From Bacteroidaceae bacterium (GTDB lineage: Bacteria > Bacteroidota > Bacteroidia > Bacteroidales > Bacteroidaceae), in the NCBI GenBank assembly GCA_017464815.1, contig JAFTYI010000006.1, positions 1 to 64,000 on the forward strand: a stretch of DNA of 64,000 nt, given 5' to 3'. Shown here piece by piece: positions 34,975-43,586 of this stretch (positions are counted from its first letter, which is position 1; each line of letters starts with the position of its first letter). The notes below the pieces were generated by a model that saw nothing but the letters and a program-made list of their open reading frames with translations, did not search any database and was not told the DNA's origin. The position numbers and the translations under genes were made by a program.

Positions 34975-36423
34975 TTAACGAATTACAACTTTCTTTCCAT
35001 TCATGATGTAGATACCTTTCTGCAATATGCCTTCACGACTGTTCACTATTCTTCCCGAAAGGTCGTATATTGTCGTGGAAATGGTCTCTTTCAGTGCAGG
35101 TAGATTTTCTATGTTTTCCACATCAGATAGCAGTTGTGCGTCTATCCATTCAAACCGTTCTTTCAACCAGGATGCAGCATTTTCTATTTCGGTTGCCAAT
35201 GCGGTGATGTTGTCATTCCAGCGTTGTTTGTTCATTTGTCTGCTTTCATTTATGGCAATACCTTTAAGTTGATTTATGGTGTACAGGTAGCCGATGAGTT
35301 CATCAGGTAGTGTGTCCCGCATGTTTTTCCACAGGGTGATGTAGGTGGAATAGAAATCTTGTCGTTTCAGTAGTTTGGTGAAATAAAAGCTGTATGACAT
35401 GCCATGTATGTGACTCCAGGTGTTCACACACTTGAATGTAGCATCAAAATCCCATAATACTCCCATCTGTAAGGGTGTCTCCGATGGGTTTGCAGGATTG
35501 AAATCTTTTTTATAGAGGTAGCGGTTGGTGCCTCCACTATCACCTTGTCCTAAAATGTCTTGAGCCAACAGCCATGCGGCAAAGCTTGACATGTCGATGT
35601 GCGTGGTGATGTTTCCATCATTGACGAGCAGTTCTTCAAATTCAAGTATGTAGTTTTTGATGTTATTTATAATGGAATCGTTTATGTCGTCAGTATCAGG
35701 ATATTTGAAAGTGTATCCCGTTTGGTGTGTGAGTATGTTTCCTTTAAAATGAACATCTTCGTTCCACCAATATGCATCGTCTTCAATGATGTAGCCAGTG
35801 TCATCGATGTTGATTCGGCCTTTTTCTTTTTCCACACTTTCGATGAGTATGTAGTCACCTTTGTAATCTCCGTTGATGACCAAGTTGACATACTCCCATT
35901 GGGGTTGCCATCCAAGTCCTATTAATTTGCCCAATTGGTTACCGGTGAAGAAACGCGTGAGAAATCCGTCATAAACGCGGAGGAGCACCCAATCTTTATC
36001 TTTGTATCTGGATTCATTTCTGAAGAGTAAATCCGCTTTTTTGGAAAGTTTTATTTTGTAGGGTTTCTTTTCCCAGTAATAACTGCTGGTGTTTCCGCGT
36101 AGTTTTATCCGTACTCCACTGATATTTTCGACGTATTCACCACTTTCATAAAGTGTGCTGCCATTCAGCGACATCCTCATTTGTCCGGTGACATATTCAT
36201 TGTCAGTCAATCCTATCCCCCACAATCCTTCAGGAGCTGTAATGTGGTTACCCGTAGGTTCCGTCCCGTCGGTTGTCCATATTTCGACAAGGGGAACTTG
36301 TATTTTCTGCAACAGGGAATCGTATTGGGACGAAGGAAGTGAGGTATTGGCATGTAAACCAAGACTTTTCCCCATCGAACAGCACATGATGAGGATAAAC
36401 AGTTTATGAAGGTTTCTGCTCAT
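34975..36423 (-). CDS. CotH kinase family protein with T9SS-like C-terminal tail
   Basis: A 482-residue exported protein of the CotH family; spore-coat CotH proteins are atypical protein kinases, and bacterial relatives are widespread and poorly characterised. A signal peptide lies at 1-26. The family core is visible from about 80 to 370: ISGVRIKLRGNTS, KPYKIKLSKKADLL, DWVLLRVYDG, GDYILIESVEKEKGRI, the acidic IIEDDAYWW and LWDFDATFKC. The last ~70 residues (YDLSGRIVNSREGILQKGIYIMNGKKVVIR) match the T9SS type A sorting-domain pattern, so the protein is probably surface-delivered. It starts 17 bp after porZ, likely as the last gene of the leuS operon. The gene is more AT-rich than its neighbours. 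Confidence 0.85.
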   Translation of the reverse strand: MSRNLHKLFILIMCCSMGKSLGLHANTSLPSSQYDSLLQKIQVPLVEIWTTDGTEPTGNHITAPEGLWGIGLTDNEYVTGQMRMSLNGSTLYESGEYVENISGVRIKLRGNTSSYYWEKKPYKIKLSKKADLLFRNESRYKDKDWVLLRVYDGFLTRFFTGNQLGKLIGLGWQPQWEYVNLVINGDYKGDYILIESVEKEKGRINIDDTGYIIEDDAYWWNEDVHFKGNILTHQTGYTFKYPDTDDINDSIINNIKNYILEFEELLVNDGNITTHIDMSSFAAWLLAQDILGQGDSGGTNRYLYKKDFNPANPSETPLQMGVLWDFDATFKCVNTWSHIHGMSYSFYFTKLLKRQDFYSTYITLWKNMRDTLPDELIGYLYTINQLKGIAINESRQMNKQRWNDNITALATEIENAASWLKERFEWIDAQLLSDVENIENLPALKETISTTIYDLSGRIVNSREGILQKGIYIMNGKKVVIR

Positions 36424-36440
36424 GATGAGGAATGGAGGAA

Positions 36441-38750
36441 CTACTTAATCATTACTATCTTTGTTACCACTCCTTCTTGTCCCTCTTCGTCGGTGGCCAT
36501 GACGTGGTAGACGCCTGAGGCCACGCGGCGTCCTTGGGCATTGCGTCCGTTCCACGAGAAGGAGCCGCCTACTGAGGTGCCTTCATGAACGATGCTGCCA
36601 TACGAGTCGGTAATCTTCACTTGGGAATTCATCATCAAGCCATCGATGCGGATGTAGCCCTGATAGTCGGGGCGGACGGGATTGGGATAGGCGCGCACGC
36701 GGCTCTCGTTGAACGAGGGTTGTGCTTCGGTGGCGTCGCTCTGATAGGCTACCAATCCTTTGTTGGTGCCTATGTAGACCATGCCCGTAGTTTCATCGGT
36801 GACGATGTTATAGATTTCGTTGGATGGCAAGGGGCTGTTCTCGGTGGTAAAGTGGTGGATGGCTTCCAATCCGTCGGCCGAGAGGAGGTAGACACCGTTC
36901 TTTTCGGTACCCACCCACTTGCGGTTGGCACCGTCTACGGCTATATTGAGTACGGTGACTCCTTCGAGCAGGAAGTCGGCCAAATTGGTGCCATCATTGC
37001 GCGGCACTTTTACTTGGGTGACGGTGACGGTGCTACTCTGTGCCGCCATCAGTTGGGTGGGGTTACTGATGAGCCAAGTGCCGTTAGTGGTGCCCAACCA
37101 AATGACACCTTCCTTATCTTCGACGGCGCAGTGTACTTGCTGATGTTCGAGCAAAGTGCCGTCCTGATTATAAAACCTATTCATAAACAGACTTTTATCA
37201 TCGGATGTATCTTCTAATGTACCATTGGTGTTGAGCATGAACACACCATTGTCATCGTAATGCGGAGTGACGGCCCACATCCACCCACGATTATCGAAAA
37301 AAGTGCCTCGAAGTGCTGATTTACGATAGGTACCCTTGTGATATAGTTTTATCCAACGACTGTCTTTGGTAAGAATGCTGATGGCACTGTCAGCATTGGC
37401 ACATAACGACCAGAGGTTGTTGTCATTGTCATAAACCAATCCGTTTACGCGGATGATACTAGGATAACGATAGTCGCTGCTGATACTGCTATTGGATGGA
37501 GTGTGCACAGCTACACACTTTCCTTGTAAAAACTCATATACTCCTTCTCCGGCTGATGAGGCAAAGACACGACTATCATTGTAGGGATCAATAGCCAATG
37601 AAGTGATGTCGCGATACTTTTTTCCAGTGATGTCAGAAATTCCATCTTCTTTATAGATTTGCCAAGTTCCATCATTATGCAGTACTTGGATGGTTCCTGG
37701 TAAATAGTATCGGTCAAGATAGATACCTCCTCCACACGTGTAGAGTTTCCCATTATGTACCTGCATCTGGTAGAAGAGATTGCGGCGTGGAGCATTCAAT
37801 GAGATGGAGCTTGTGGTGAGTTCCAATTGGTTGTCAGACAGTTTGTAGCCGCTGAGTTTTTCTTCGGTGCCGGCCATCCAATAGGTGGAGTTCCCATAGC
37901 AGATGTCGGTCATTCCACTGGGAATCTGAATCAGCTTGTACGACTTGGGCGATTCGAAGAGATAGAGTTTTCCCGTAGCATTTCCGGCCAATAATTCTCC
38001 ATTCACCTCTTCGAGAAAAGTGAAGTTGTCCTTCACTATCAATTCATAGGAGCGGGCCGACGGGTCCACGGTCAGCAGGGCGTGACCGGGGATGCAGGCA
38101 TAGATGGTTTCTCCCACCGTTTTCAGCAGGGTGAAGGTGTTTGTCATCATCCGCGTCCAGTTGTCCTTCTCCAGCAGGTTGTCGGTGAGTTTGCCGTAGT
38201 AGAGTCCGTCTCCGGGTGTGGTGGCTGCCATCAGGTAGTTGCCTTTTACGGCCGTGGCCACAATCTCTTTGTCTAGCGTGTAGGTGGTGCTGATGATGCG
38301 TTTGGCGATGTCCAGCACCACGATGCCGAAGTTGGTGGCGAGGTATGCTTTGTTGCCTTGCACGTTCACGTTGTTCACCGTCTTGTCGGTCACGTGGCTG
38401 TTCTTCAAGTCGGTGATGTTGTACACCTCCTCCTGCTCGTTCATCAGGTCGATGTTTCCGTTTGCATAGACGATGAGCAGCTTTTTCTCTGCCGGGCAGG
38501 TTGCCAGGTGGGTAATCTCCACGTCGCTCATGGGATACACGATGTCAAAGGTCTGTATATCCTCGTCTTCGGGGTCGTAGGAGAAGAGCGAACCTTCTGA
38601 AACGGCGTACACTTTTCCGTTGAAATAGGCACAAGTGGAGGCTTTATCGTAAGCCATGAATGCCTGCCATTCGCCAAGTGGAAGGCGGGCATCCATCGTT
38701 TGCCATCCGATGGCGAAAAGGGTCAGCAGAATCAGTGTAAGTCGTTTCAC
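36441..38750 (-). CDS. porZ: PorZ-type beta-propeller protein of type IX secretion
   Basis: A 769-residue exported protein with a signal peptide (MKRLTLILLTLFAIGWQTMDA) and repeated two-component-regulator-type propeller blades through about residue 680. Examples are KGVIWLGTTNGTWLIS-like and MVYIGTNKGLVAY stretches. A C-terminal sorting domain follows (YPNPVRPDYQGYIRIDG...KIVMIK). This architecture matches PorZ of Porphyromonas gingivalis, a surface component of the T9SS attachment complex that delivers anionic lipopolysaccharide to cargo proteins. It lies 15 bp after rdgB and 17 bp before the cotH-like gene. The naming is by architecture and is likely, not certain. Confidence 0.8.
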   Translation of the reverse strand: MKRLTLILLTLFAIGWQTMDARLPLGEWQAFMAYDKASTCAYFNGKVYAVSEGSLFSYDPEDEDIQTFDIVYPMSDVEITHLATCPAEKKLLIVYANGNIDLMNEQEEVYNITDLKNSHVTDKTVNNVNVQGNKAYLATNFGIVVLDIAKRIISTTYTLDKEIVATAVKGNYLMAATTPGDGLYYGKLTDNLLEKDNWTRMMTNTFTLLKTVGETIYACIPGHALLTVDPSARSYELIVKDNFTFLEEVNGELLAGNATGKLYLFESPKSYKLIQIPSGMTDICYGNSTYWMAGTEEKLSGYKLSDNQLELTTSSISLNAPRRNLFYQMQVHNGKLYTCGGGIYLDRYYLPGTIQVLHNDGTWQIYKEDGISDITGKKYRDITSLAIDPYNDSRVFASSAGEGVYEFLQGKCVAVHTPSNSSISSDYRYPSIIRVNGLVYDNDNNLWSLCANADSAISILTKDSRWIKLYHKGTYRKSALRGTFFDNRGWMWAVTPHYDDNGVFMLNTNGTLEDTSDDKSLFMNRFYNQDGTLLEHQQVHCAVEDKEGVIWLGTTNGTWLISNPTQLMAAQSSTVTVTQVKVPRNDGTNLADFLLEGVTVLNIAVDGANRKWVGTEKNGVYLLSADGLEAIHHFTTENSPLPSNEIYNIVTDETTGMVYIGTNKGLVAYQSDATEAQPSFNESRVRAYPNPVRPDYQGYIRIDGLMMNSQVKITDSYGSIVHEGTSVGGSFSWNGRNAQGRRVASGVYHVMATDEEGQEGVVTKIVMIK

Positions 38751-38765
38751 GTTTTTAATCCTTAG

Positions 38766-39341
38766 TTATGAATTGTGAGTTTTCAGGAACTCCACCAGCT
38801 TCTCCACCGCACGGGCGCGGTGGCTGATGCGGTTTTTCACCTCGTCACCCAGTCGGGCAAAGGAGTGTTCGTAGCCATCGGGGCAGAAGATAGGGTCGTA
38901 GCCGAAGCCTTCGCCCTCTTCGCGCTCTTCCATGATGTGGCCGGTGACGATGCCTTCGAAGAGGTATTCCCGTCCCTCCTTTATTAACGCAATAACGGTG
39001 CGAAATTGTGCACGGCGGTCACTTTTTCCTTCCATTTCGGCCAAAAGTTTCTGCATGTTGGCTTCCGAGTCATGCCCAGGGCCGGCATAGCGGGCTGAGT
39101 ACACGCCTGGTCGTCCGTCCAAGGCGGCCACTTCCAAGCCGGTGTCGTCGGCAAAGCAGTCGCCTCCGTAGCGCTCGTGGATGTAGCGTGCCTTCATCAG
39201 GGCATTTCCCTCCAGGGTGTTGGCCGTTTCGGGAATGTCGTCGGTGCAACCTATGTCACGCAAGCTCTTTAGAGCCATCTTTCCGCCGAGCATAGCGCCC
39301 ACCTCTTGCAATTTGTGGGGATTGTTTGTTACGAAAATCAT
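38766..39341 (-). CDS. rdgB: Non-canonical purine NTP pyrophosphatase (RdgB/HAM1)
   Basis: The enzyme removes ITP, dITP and XTP from the nucleotide pool. The family signatures are present: [12 protein letters not shown] at 3-14 (SxNxxK-type phosphate loop), [20 protein letters not shown] near 61-80 with catalytic aspartates, GFGYDPIF near 145-152 and SHRARAVEK near 173-181. At 191 residues it is normal in length. It lies between yitT and porZ on the same strand, with a 7-bp-period array in the gap to yitT. Confidence 0.95.
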   Translation of the reverse strand: MIFVTNNPHKLQEVGAMLGGKMALKSLRDIGCTDDIPETANTLEGNALMKARYIHERYGGDCFADDTGLEVAALDGRPGVYSARYAGPGHDSEANMQKLLAEMEGKSDRRAQFRTVIALIKEGREYLFEGIVTGHIMEEREEGEGFGYDPIFCPDGYEHSFARLGDEVKNRISHRARAVEKLVEFLKTHNS

Positions 39342-39349
39342 TATAATAA

Positions 39350-39440
39350 GGTTTAGGGTTGAAGGTTTAGGGATTATGGTTTAGGGTTTAGGGTTTAGGG
39401 ACTAACTCCCTACACCCTACACCTTCAACCCTACACCTTC
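39350..39440. repeat. 7-bp-period GGTTTAG array overlapping the yitT stop codon
   Basis: GGTTTAG units begin at 39350, 39364, 39378, 39385 and 39392, with variants (GGTTGAA, GGATTAT) filling the 7-bp steps. From about 39406 the units run in the opposite orientation (CACCCTA, AACCCTA, CACCTTC). The yitT stop codon at 39431-39433 lies inside the last units. The match to a telomere-type repeat (TTTAGGG) is coincidental. Confidence 0.78.
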
Positions 39441-40384
39441 TTCTTGCTTTTAACTTTTATCTGGTCAAATCCTTCGCCATACACGCCCACCACGTTGCTT
39501 TGCGAGATGAACGCACCCGGGTCAATGTCCTTCACCAGGCGGAAAATGTGGATGGCTTCGCTCTTCTTGGCCAACACGCACAGCACCTTCACTGGTTGTT
39601 TGCTATAGAATCCTGTGCCGTCCAACACCGTCACTCCGCGGTTCACTTCCGTCATCACAGCTTCGCCTATCTCCTCATACTTCTTGCTGAAGATGAGGAA
39701 TTGCACACTCTGTCGGGCACTGTTCACGATGTAGTCGATGGCCACGCTGATGATGATGAGTGTGACGAAGCCGAACACCACGCGGCGCCAATCCTCGAAC
39801 ACAAAGTAGCACGAGGAGATGATGACGATGTCGCACACCATTATCATGCGCCCGAAGGAGACGGTTTTGTACTTGTTTACGATGGCGGCAATGATGTCGG
39901 TTCCTCCTGTGCTTCCACCCACGATGAACACCACCGCGATGCCCACTCCGCAAAAGATGGCACCTATGACACAAGCCATGAAGTCTTGTCCGGGACCTAT
40001 TATCTGCAGGAACTCGCCCGTCTCGGGATTCTTCATCATCTGTTGGAAGATGTCGAGGAAGAAGGTCAGCACAGTCACCGAATAGATGGTCTTCAGGCAG
40101 AACTTCAATCCCAACACGTAGAGGGCTACGGCCAGGAAGGCGGCATTGATGATGAAGTAGGAGATTTGCATCTCGATGCCCGTGGCGTAGTAGATGATGG
40201 CCGAGATACCCGTCACGCCTCCTGTAGTTATCTGATAGGGCAGCAAGAAAAGACACCATCCCAGGGCGTAGGCCATCAGTCCCAAGGTGATGGTGATGTA
40301 GTCTTTAGTCTCGCGCCAAAAGAGACCCACCCCCCTACCCCTCCCAGGGGAAGGGAGTGGATTGCCTTGTTTATCTGTTTTCAT
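39431..40384 (-). CDS. YitT family membrane protein (DUF161/DUF2179)
   Basis: A 317-residue membrane protein with about five hydrophobic segments from 35 to 215 (for example ITLGLMAYALGWCLFLLPY and GPGQDFMACVIGAIFCGVGI) and a C-terminal cytoplasmic DUF2179 domain (RGVTVLDGTGFYSKQPVKVL, residues about 245-305). The function of the family is unknown. The conserved region begins near ETKDYITITLG at residue 26. The preceding NPLPSPGRGRGVG is encoded by a G/C-rich repeat (40328-40361) of the kind dispersed between genes in Bacteroidota, so the N-terminus may be extended by repeat DNA. The gene lies 44 bp after leuS. Confidence 0.85.
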   Translation of the reverse strand: MKTDKQGNPLPSPGRGRGVGLFWRETKDYITITLGLMAYALGWCLFLLPYQITTGGVTGISAIIYYATGIEMQISYFIINAAFLAVALYVLGLKFCLKTIYSVTVLTFFLDIFQQMMKNPETGEFLQIIGPGQDFMACVIGAIFCGVGIAVVFIVGGSTGGTDIIAAIVNKYKTVSFGRMIMVCDIVIISSCYFVFEDWRRVVFGFVTLIIISVAIDYIVNSARQSVQFLIFSKKYEEIGEAVMTEVNRGVTVLDGTGFYSKQPVKVLCVLAKKSEAIHIFRLVKDIDPGAFISQSNVVGVYGEGFDQIKVKSKKKV

Positions 40385-40428
40385 ACGTCTGTCTATTTAC
40401 TCCCCTCTCTTGAGAGTGGAGGGTTTGT

Positions 40429-43263
40429 TTACAGCACTATATTCACAATCTTCTTCGGCACGATGATGACCTTCTTCGGAGTTTTTCCTTCAATCCATTT
40501 TTGGCTCTGCTCGTTGGCCATCACGGTGCTTTCAATTGTGGCATTGTCGGCATCGGCGGGGAATTCCAGTGTGAAGCGTGCCTTTCCGTTGAACGAGATG
40601 GTGTACTTCACGGTGTCTTCCACCAGATACGATTCGTTGCATACGGGCCACTGGGCATCGCACACGCTCGTTGTGCTTCCAAGCATCTCCCAAAGTTCCT
40701 CTGCCAAGTGTGGTGCGAAGGGGGCGATGAGCACCGTCAGCAGGCGCAGCACCTCTTTGCTCTGGCACTTCAGCTGAGTCAGTTCGTTCACGCAAATCAT
40801 GAAGGCACTGATGCTGGTGTTGTACGAGAATGTCTCGATGTCGCCCGTCACCTTCTTGATGAGCTTGTGGATGCTCTTCAGCTGTTCCTTTGTCGGCTCG
40901 ATGTCGGTGGGCAGGTATTCTCCTGTGCGGCTATAGAAGAGGCTCCACAACTTCTTCAAGAAGCGGTGTACACCGTCGATTCCGTTGGTGTCCCACGGCT
41001 TGCTCTGCTCCACAGGGCCGAGGAACATTTCATACATGCGCAGTGTGTCGGCACCGTATTTCTCCACAATCATGTCGGGGTTCACCACGTTGAACATCGA
41101 CTTCGACATCTTCTCCACGGCCCATCCGCAGATGTACTTGCCATCTTCCAGGATGAACTCGGCATCGTTGTACTCGGGGCGCCAAGCCTTGAAGGCCTCC
41201 ACGTCGAGCACATCGGCGCTCACGATATTCACGTCCACGTGCAGGGGAGTCACGTCGTACTGCTCCTTCAGTCCGAGGCTGACGAATGTGTTGGTGTCCT
41301 TGATGCGGTATACAAAGTTGCTTCGTCCCTGAATCATACCCTGGTTGACCAGTTTCTGGAAGGGCTCGTCCTTCACGCTCACGCCCAGGTCATAGAGGAA
41401 CTTGTTCCAAAAGCGGCTATAGATCAAGTGACCCGTAGCGTGCTCGGTACCACCCACATAGAGGTCAACATTCTGCCAATAGTTATCGGCCTTCTCGCTC
41501 ACCAGTGCTTCGGTGTTGTGGGGGTCCATATAGCGCAGGTAGTAGGCGCTTGAGCCGGCAAAGCCCGGCATGGTGTTCAGTTCGAGGGGGAAGACGTTTA
41601 CGTTGTCGATGAGTGCGTTGTCCACCACTTCGCCCTTCTGCACATCCCACGCCCACTTGGTGGCGTTGCCGAGGGGAGGTTCGCCCGTCTCGGTAGGCAG
41701 GAACTTGCTTACCTCCGGCAATTCCAGCGGCAACTTGGCCGAGTCAATCATGTAGGGCATACCGTCCTTGTAGTACACGGGGAAGGGTTCACCCCAGTAG
41801 CGCTGGCGGCTGAAGATGGCGTCGCGCAGGCGGAAGTTCACCTTCACGCGGCCCAATCCGTGTTCCTTCACATATTTCTTAGTGGCGGCAATCGCCTCCT
41901 TGATGGTGAGTCCGTTGAGCACCAGGTCGCAATAAGGCTCCACACCCGCCTTGGGCGAGTTGGTGACAATTCCCTCCTTGGCGTCGAAGCTCTCTTCGCT
42001 CACGTCGCAACCCTCCACCAACGGCACGATGGGGAGTCCGAAGTGCTTGGCAAAGGCATAGTCGCGGCTATCGTGGGCAGGCACGGCCATGATGGCTCCC
42101 GTGCCATATCCGGCCAACACATAATCGCTGATCCACACCGGCACGGCTTCGCCCGTGAAGGGGTTGATGGCATACGAACCGCTGAACACGCCCGTCACCT
42201 TGCGGTCGCTGATGCGCTCGCGCTCGGTGCGCTTCTTCGTGCGGTCGAGGTAAGCCTCCACTTCAGCCTTCTGTTCGGGGGTAGTCAGCTGGGCCACCAG
42301 TTCGCTTTCGGGGGCCAACACCATGAAGGTCACGCCATACATCGTGTCGGCACGTGTGGTGAAGATGGTGAACTCCACGTCCGAATCCTTCACCTTGAAC
42401 ACAATTTCAGCACCCTCTGAGCGTCCGATCCAGTTCTTCTGTGTCTCCTTCAGCGAGTCAGTCCAGTCGATGTTGTCCAATCCGTCGAGCAGGCGCTGGG
42501 CGTATGCACTCACGCGCAAGCACCATTGGCGCATCTTCTTCTGCACCACGGGGTGTCCGCCGCGTTCGCTCACGCCGTCCACCACCTCGTCGTTGGCAAG
42601 CACGGTGCCCAGTGCGGGACACCAGTTCACCATCGTCTCGCCCAAGTAGGCGATGCGGTAGTTCATCAATGTCTCCTGCTGCTCCTTCTCCGTCATGGCC
42701 TTCCATTCCTCGGCGGTGAAGGTCAGCTCTTCGCTCTGTGCCACGTCCAGTCCCTCGGTGCCCTTCTCGGCAAAGCGCTCCACCAGTTTGCTGATGGGCA
42801 TAGCTTTCTGGCACGTGTTGCAATAGAAGTGCTCATACATCTGCTGGAAAGCCCACTGTGTCCAGTGGTAATATCCCGGCTCACAGGTGCGCACCTCGCG
42901 GTCCCAGTCGAAGCAGAATCCGATTTTGTCCAACTGCTCGCGGTAGCGGTTGATGTTTGCCTCGGTCGTCACGGCCGGGTGTTGTCCTGTCTGTATGGCA
43001 TACTGCTCGGCGGGCAGTCCGTAGGCATCGTATCCCATGGGGTTCAACACGTTGAATCCCTGCAAGCGCTTGTAGCGTGCGTAGATATCGCTGGCGATGT
43101 ATCCCAGCGGATGACCCACGTGCAATCCTGCTCCCGACGGATAGGGGAACATATTAAGTACATAGAATTTCTTCTTCGCCTCATCTTCGGCCACCTTGTA
43201 GGTCTTCTGCTCCACCCACCGTTGTTGCCATTTCTTTTCAATTTCTCTGAAATTATATTCCAT
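40429..43263 (-). CDS. leuS: Leucyl-tRNA synthetase
   Basis: A class I synthetase charging tRNA-Leu, with the CP1 editing domain. HVGH is at 48-51 within [17 protein letters not shown]; the editing domain covers about 230-430; KMSKS is at 718-722 and the anticodon-binding domain follows. The 944-residue form starts [12 protein letters not shown], the usual N-terminus. The frame is open to 43389, but the promoter at 43318-43349 lies inside that extension and rules it out. It leads an apparent operon leuS-yitT-rdgB-porZ-cotH with short gaps of 44, 89, 15 and 17 bp. Confidence 0.96.
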   Translation of the reverse strand: MEYNFREIEKKWQQRWVEQKTYKVAEDEAKKKFYVLNMFPYPSGAGLHVGHPLGYIASDIYARYKRLQGFNVLNPMGYDAYGLPAEQYAIQTGQHPAVTTEANINRYREQLDKIGFCFDWDREVRTCEPGYYHWTQWAFQQMYEHFYCNTCQKAMPISKLVERFAEKGTEGLDVAQSEELTFTAEEWKAMTEKEQQETLMNYRIAYLGETMVNWCPALGTVLANDEVVDGVSERGGHPVVQKKMRQWCLRVSAYAQRLLDGLDNIDWTDSLKETQKNWIGRSEGAEIVFKVKDSDVEFTIFTTRADTMYGVTFMVLAPESELVAQLTTPEQKAEVEAYLDRTKKRTERERISDRKVTGVFSGSYAINPFTGEAVPVWISDYVLAGYGTGAIMAVPAHDSRDYAFAKHFGLPIVPLVEGCDVSEESFDAKEGIVTNSPKAGVEPYCDLVLNGLTIKEAIAATKKYVKEHGLGRVKVNFRLRDAIFSRQRYWGEPFPVYYKDGMPYMIDSAKLPLELPEVSKFLPTETGEPPLGNATKWAWDVQKGEVVDNALIDNVNVFPLELNTMPGFAGSSAYYLRYMDPHNTEALVSEKADNYWQNVDLYVGGTEHATGHLIYSRFWNKFLYDLGVSVKDEPFQKLVNQGMIQGRSNFVYRIKDTNTFVSLGLKEQYDVTPLHVDVNIVSADVLDVEAFKAWRPEYNDAEFILEDGKYICGWAVEKMSKSMFNVVNPDMIVEKYGADTLRMYEMFLGPVEQSKPWDTNGIDGVHRFLKKLWSLFYSRTGEYLPTDIEPTKEQLKSIHKLIKKVTGDIETFSYNTSISAFMICVNELTQLKCQSKEVLRLLTVLIAPFAPHLAEELWEMLGSTTSVCDAQWPVCNESYLVEDTVKYTISFNGKARFTLEFPADADNATIESTVMANEQSQKWIEGKTPKKVIIVPKKIVNIVL

Positions 43264-43317
43264 AGCGGATATCGTTTGTTTCTTTATGTGATTACACCTT
43301 ATTATAATAAACGGGTG

Positions 43318-43349
43318 CAAAGATAGTAATCCCATCAGAATTGACCAAA
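43318..43349 (-). promoter_or_regulatory. Promoter of leuS
   Basis: On the minus strand TTTG (43346-43349), 20 bases, then TATCTTTG (43318-43325). Transcription would start near 43310, leaving a leader of about 45 bases before the ATG at 43263. Confidence 0.75.
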
Positions 43350-43383
43350 GAAACTCCAGCCTTTTTCTTCCATAGATAATTTT

Positions 43384-43538
43384 AGGCACGGATTACACGG
43401 ATTACACGGTTTCTTCTATAAACGAAGGCTGTTGGCTATGGCTGTAGGCCTTTGACTTTCTTAGCCATAGTAGCGAATCGAATCGCCATAGCCATCGTTA
43501 ATTTATTCCGTGTTAATCCGTGAAATCCGTGCCTAAAA
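43384..43538. repeat. Long inverted 9-bp array behind the BIG2 gene
   Basis: The left arm has CACGGATTA at 43387 and 43396 and CACGGTTTC at 43405. The right arm (43507-43538) has three TCCGTG units at 9- and 10-bp spacing, ending GCCTAAA. Between them lies a second nested pair (GGCTATGGC ... GCCATAGCC). It is the longest copy of the CACGGATTA family here and begins about 50 bases after the BIG2 stop. Together with the leuS promoter it accounts for the gap 43264-43586; no gene is seen. Confidence 0.78.
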
Positions 43539-43586
43539 AAGAATGATGCTATTTTAGATACACCTCCATTAGGCAAGGTTAATAGC

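Noticed and set aside
39350-39440. Telomere-like TTTAGGG repeats suggesting a linear replicon or eukaryotic contamination
   Set aside because: The array is short, degenerate, changes orientation and lies inside a bacterial operon; it is one of several arrays with a fixed period.
43264-43389. N-terminal extension of LeuRS by 42 residues
   Set aside because: A clear promoter (43318-43349) lies inside the extension and the family's normal N-terminus begins at 43263.
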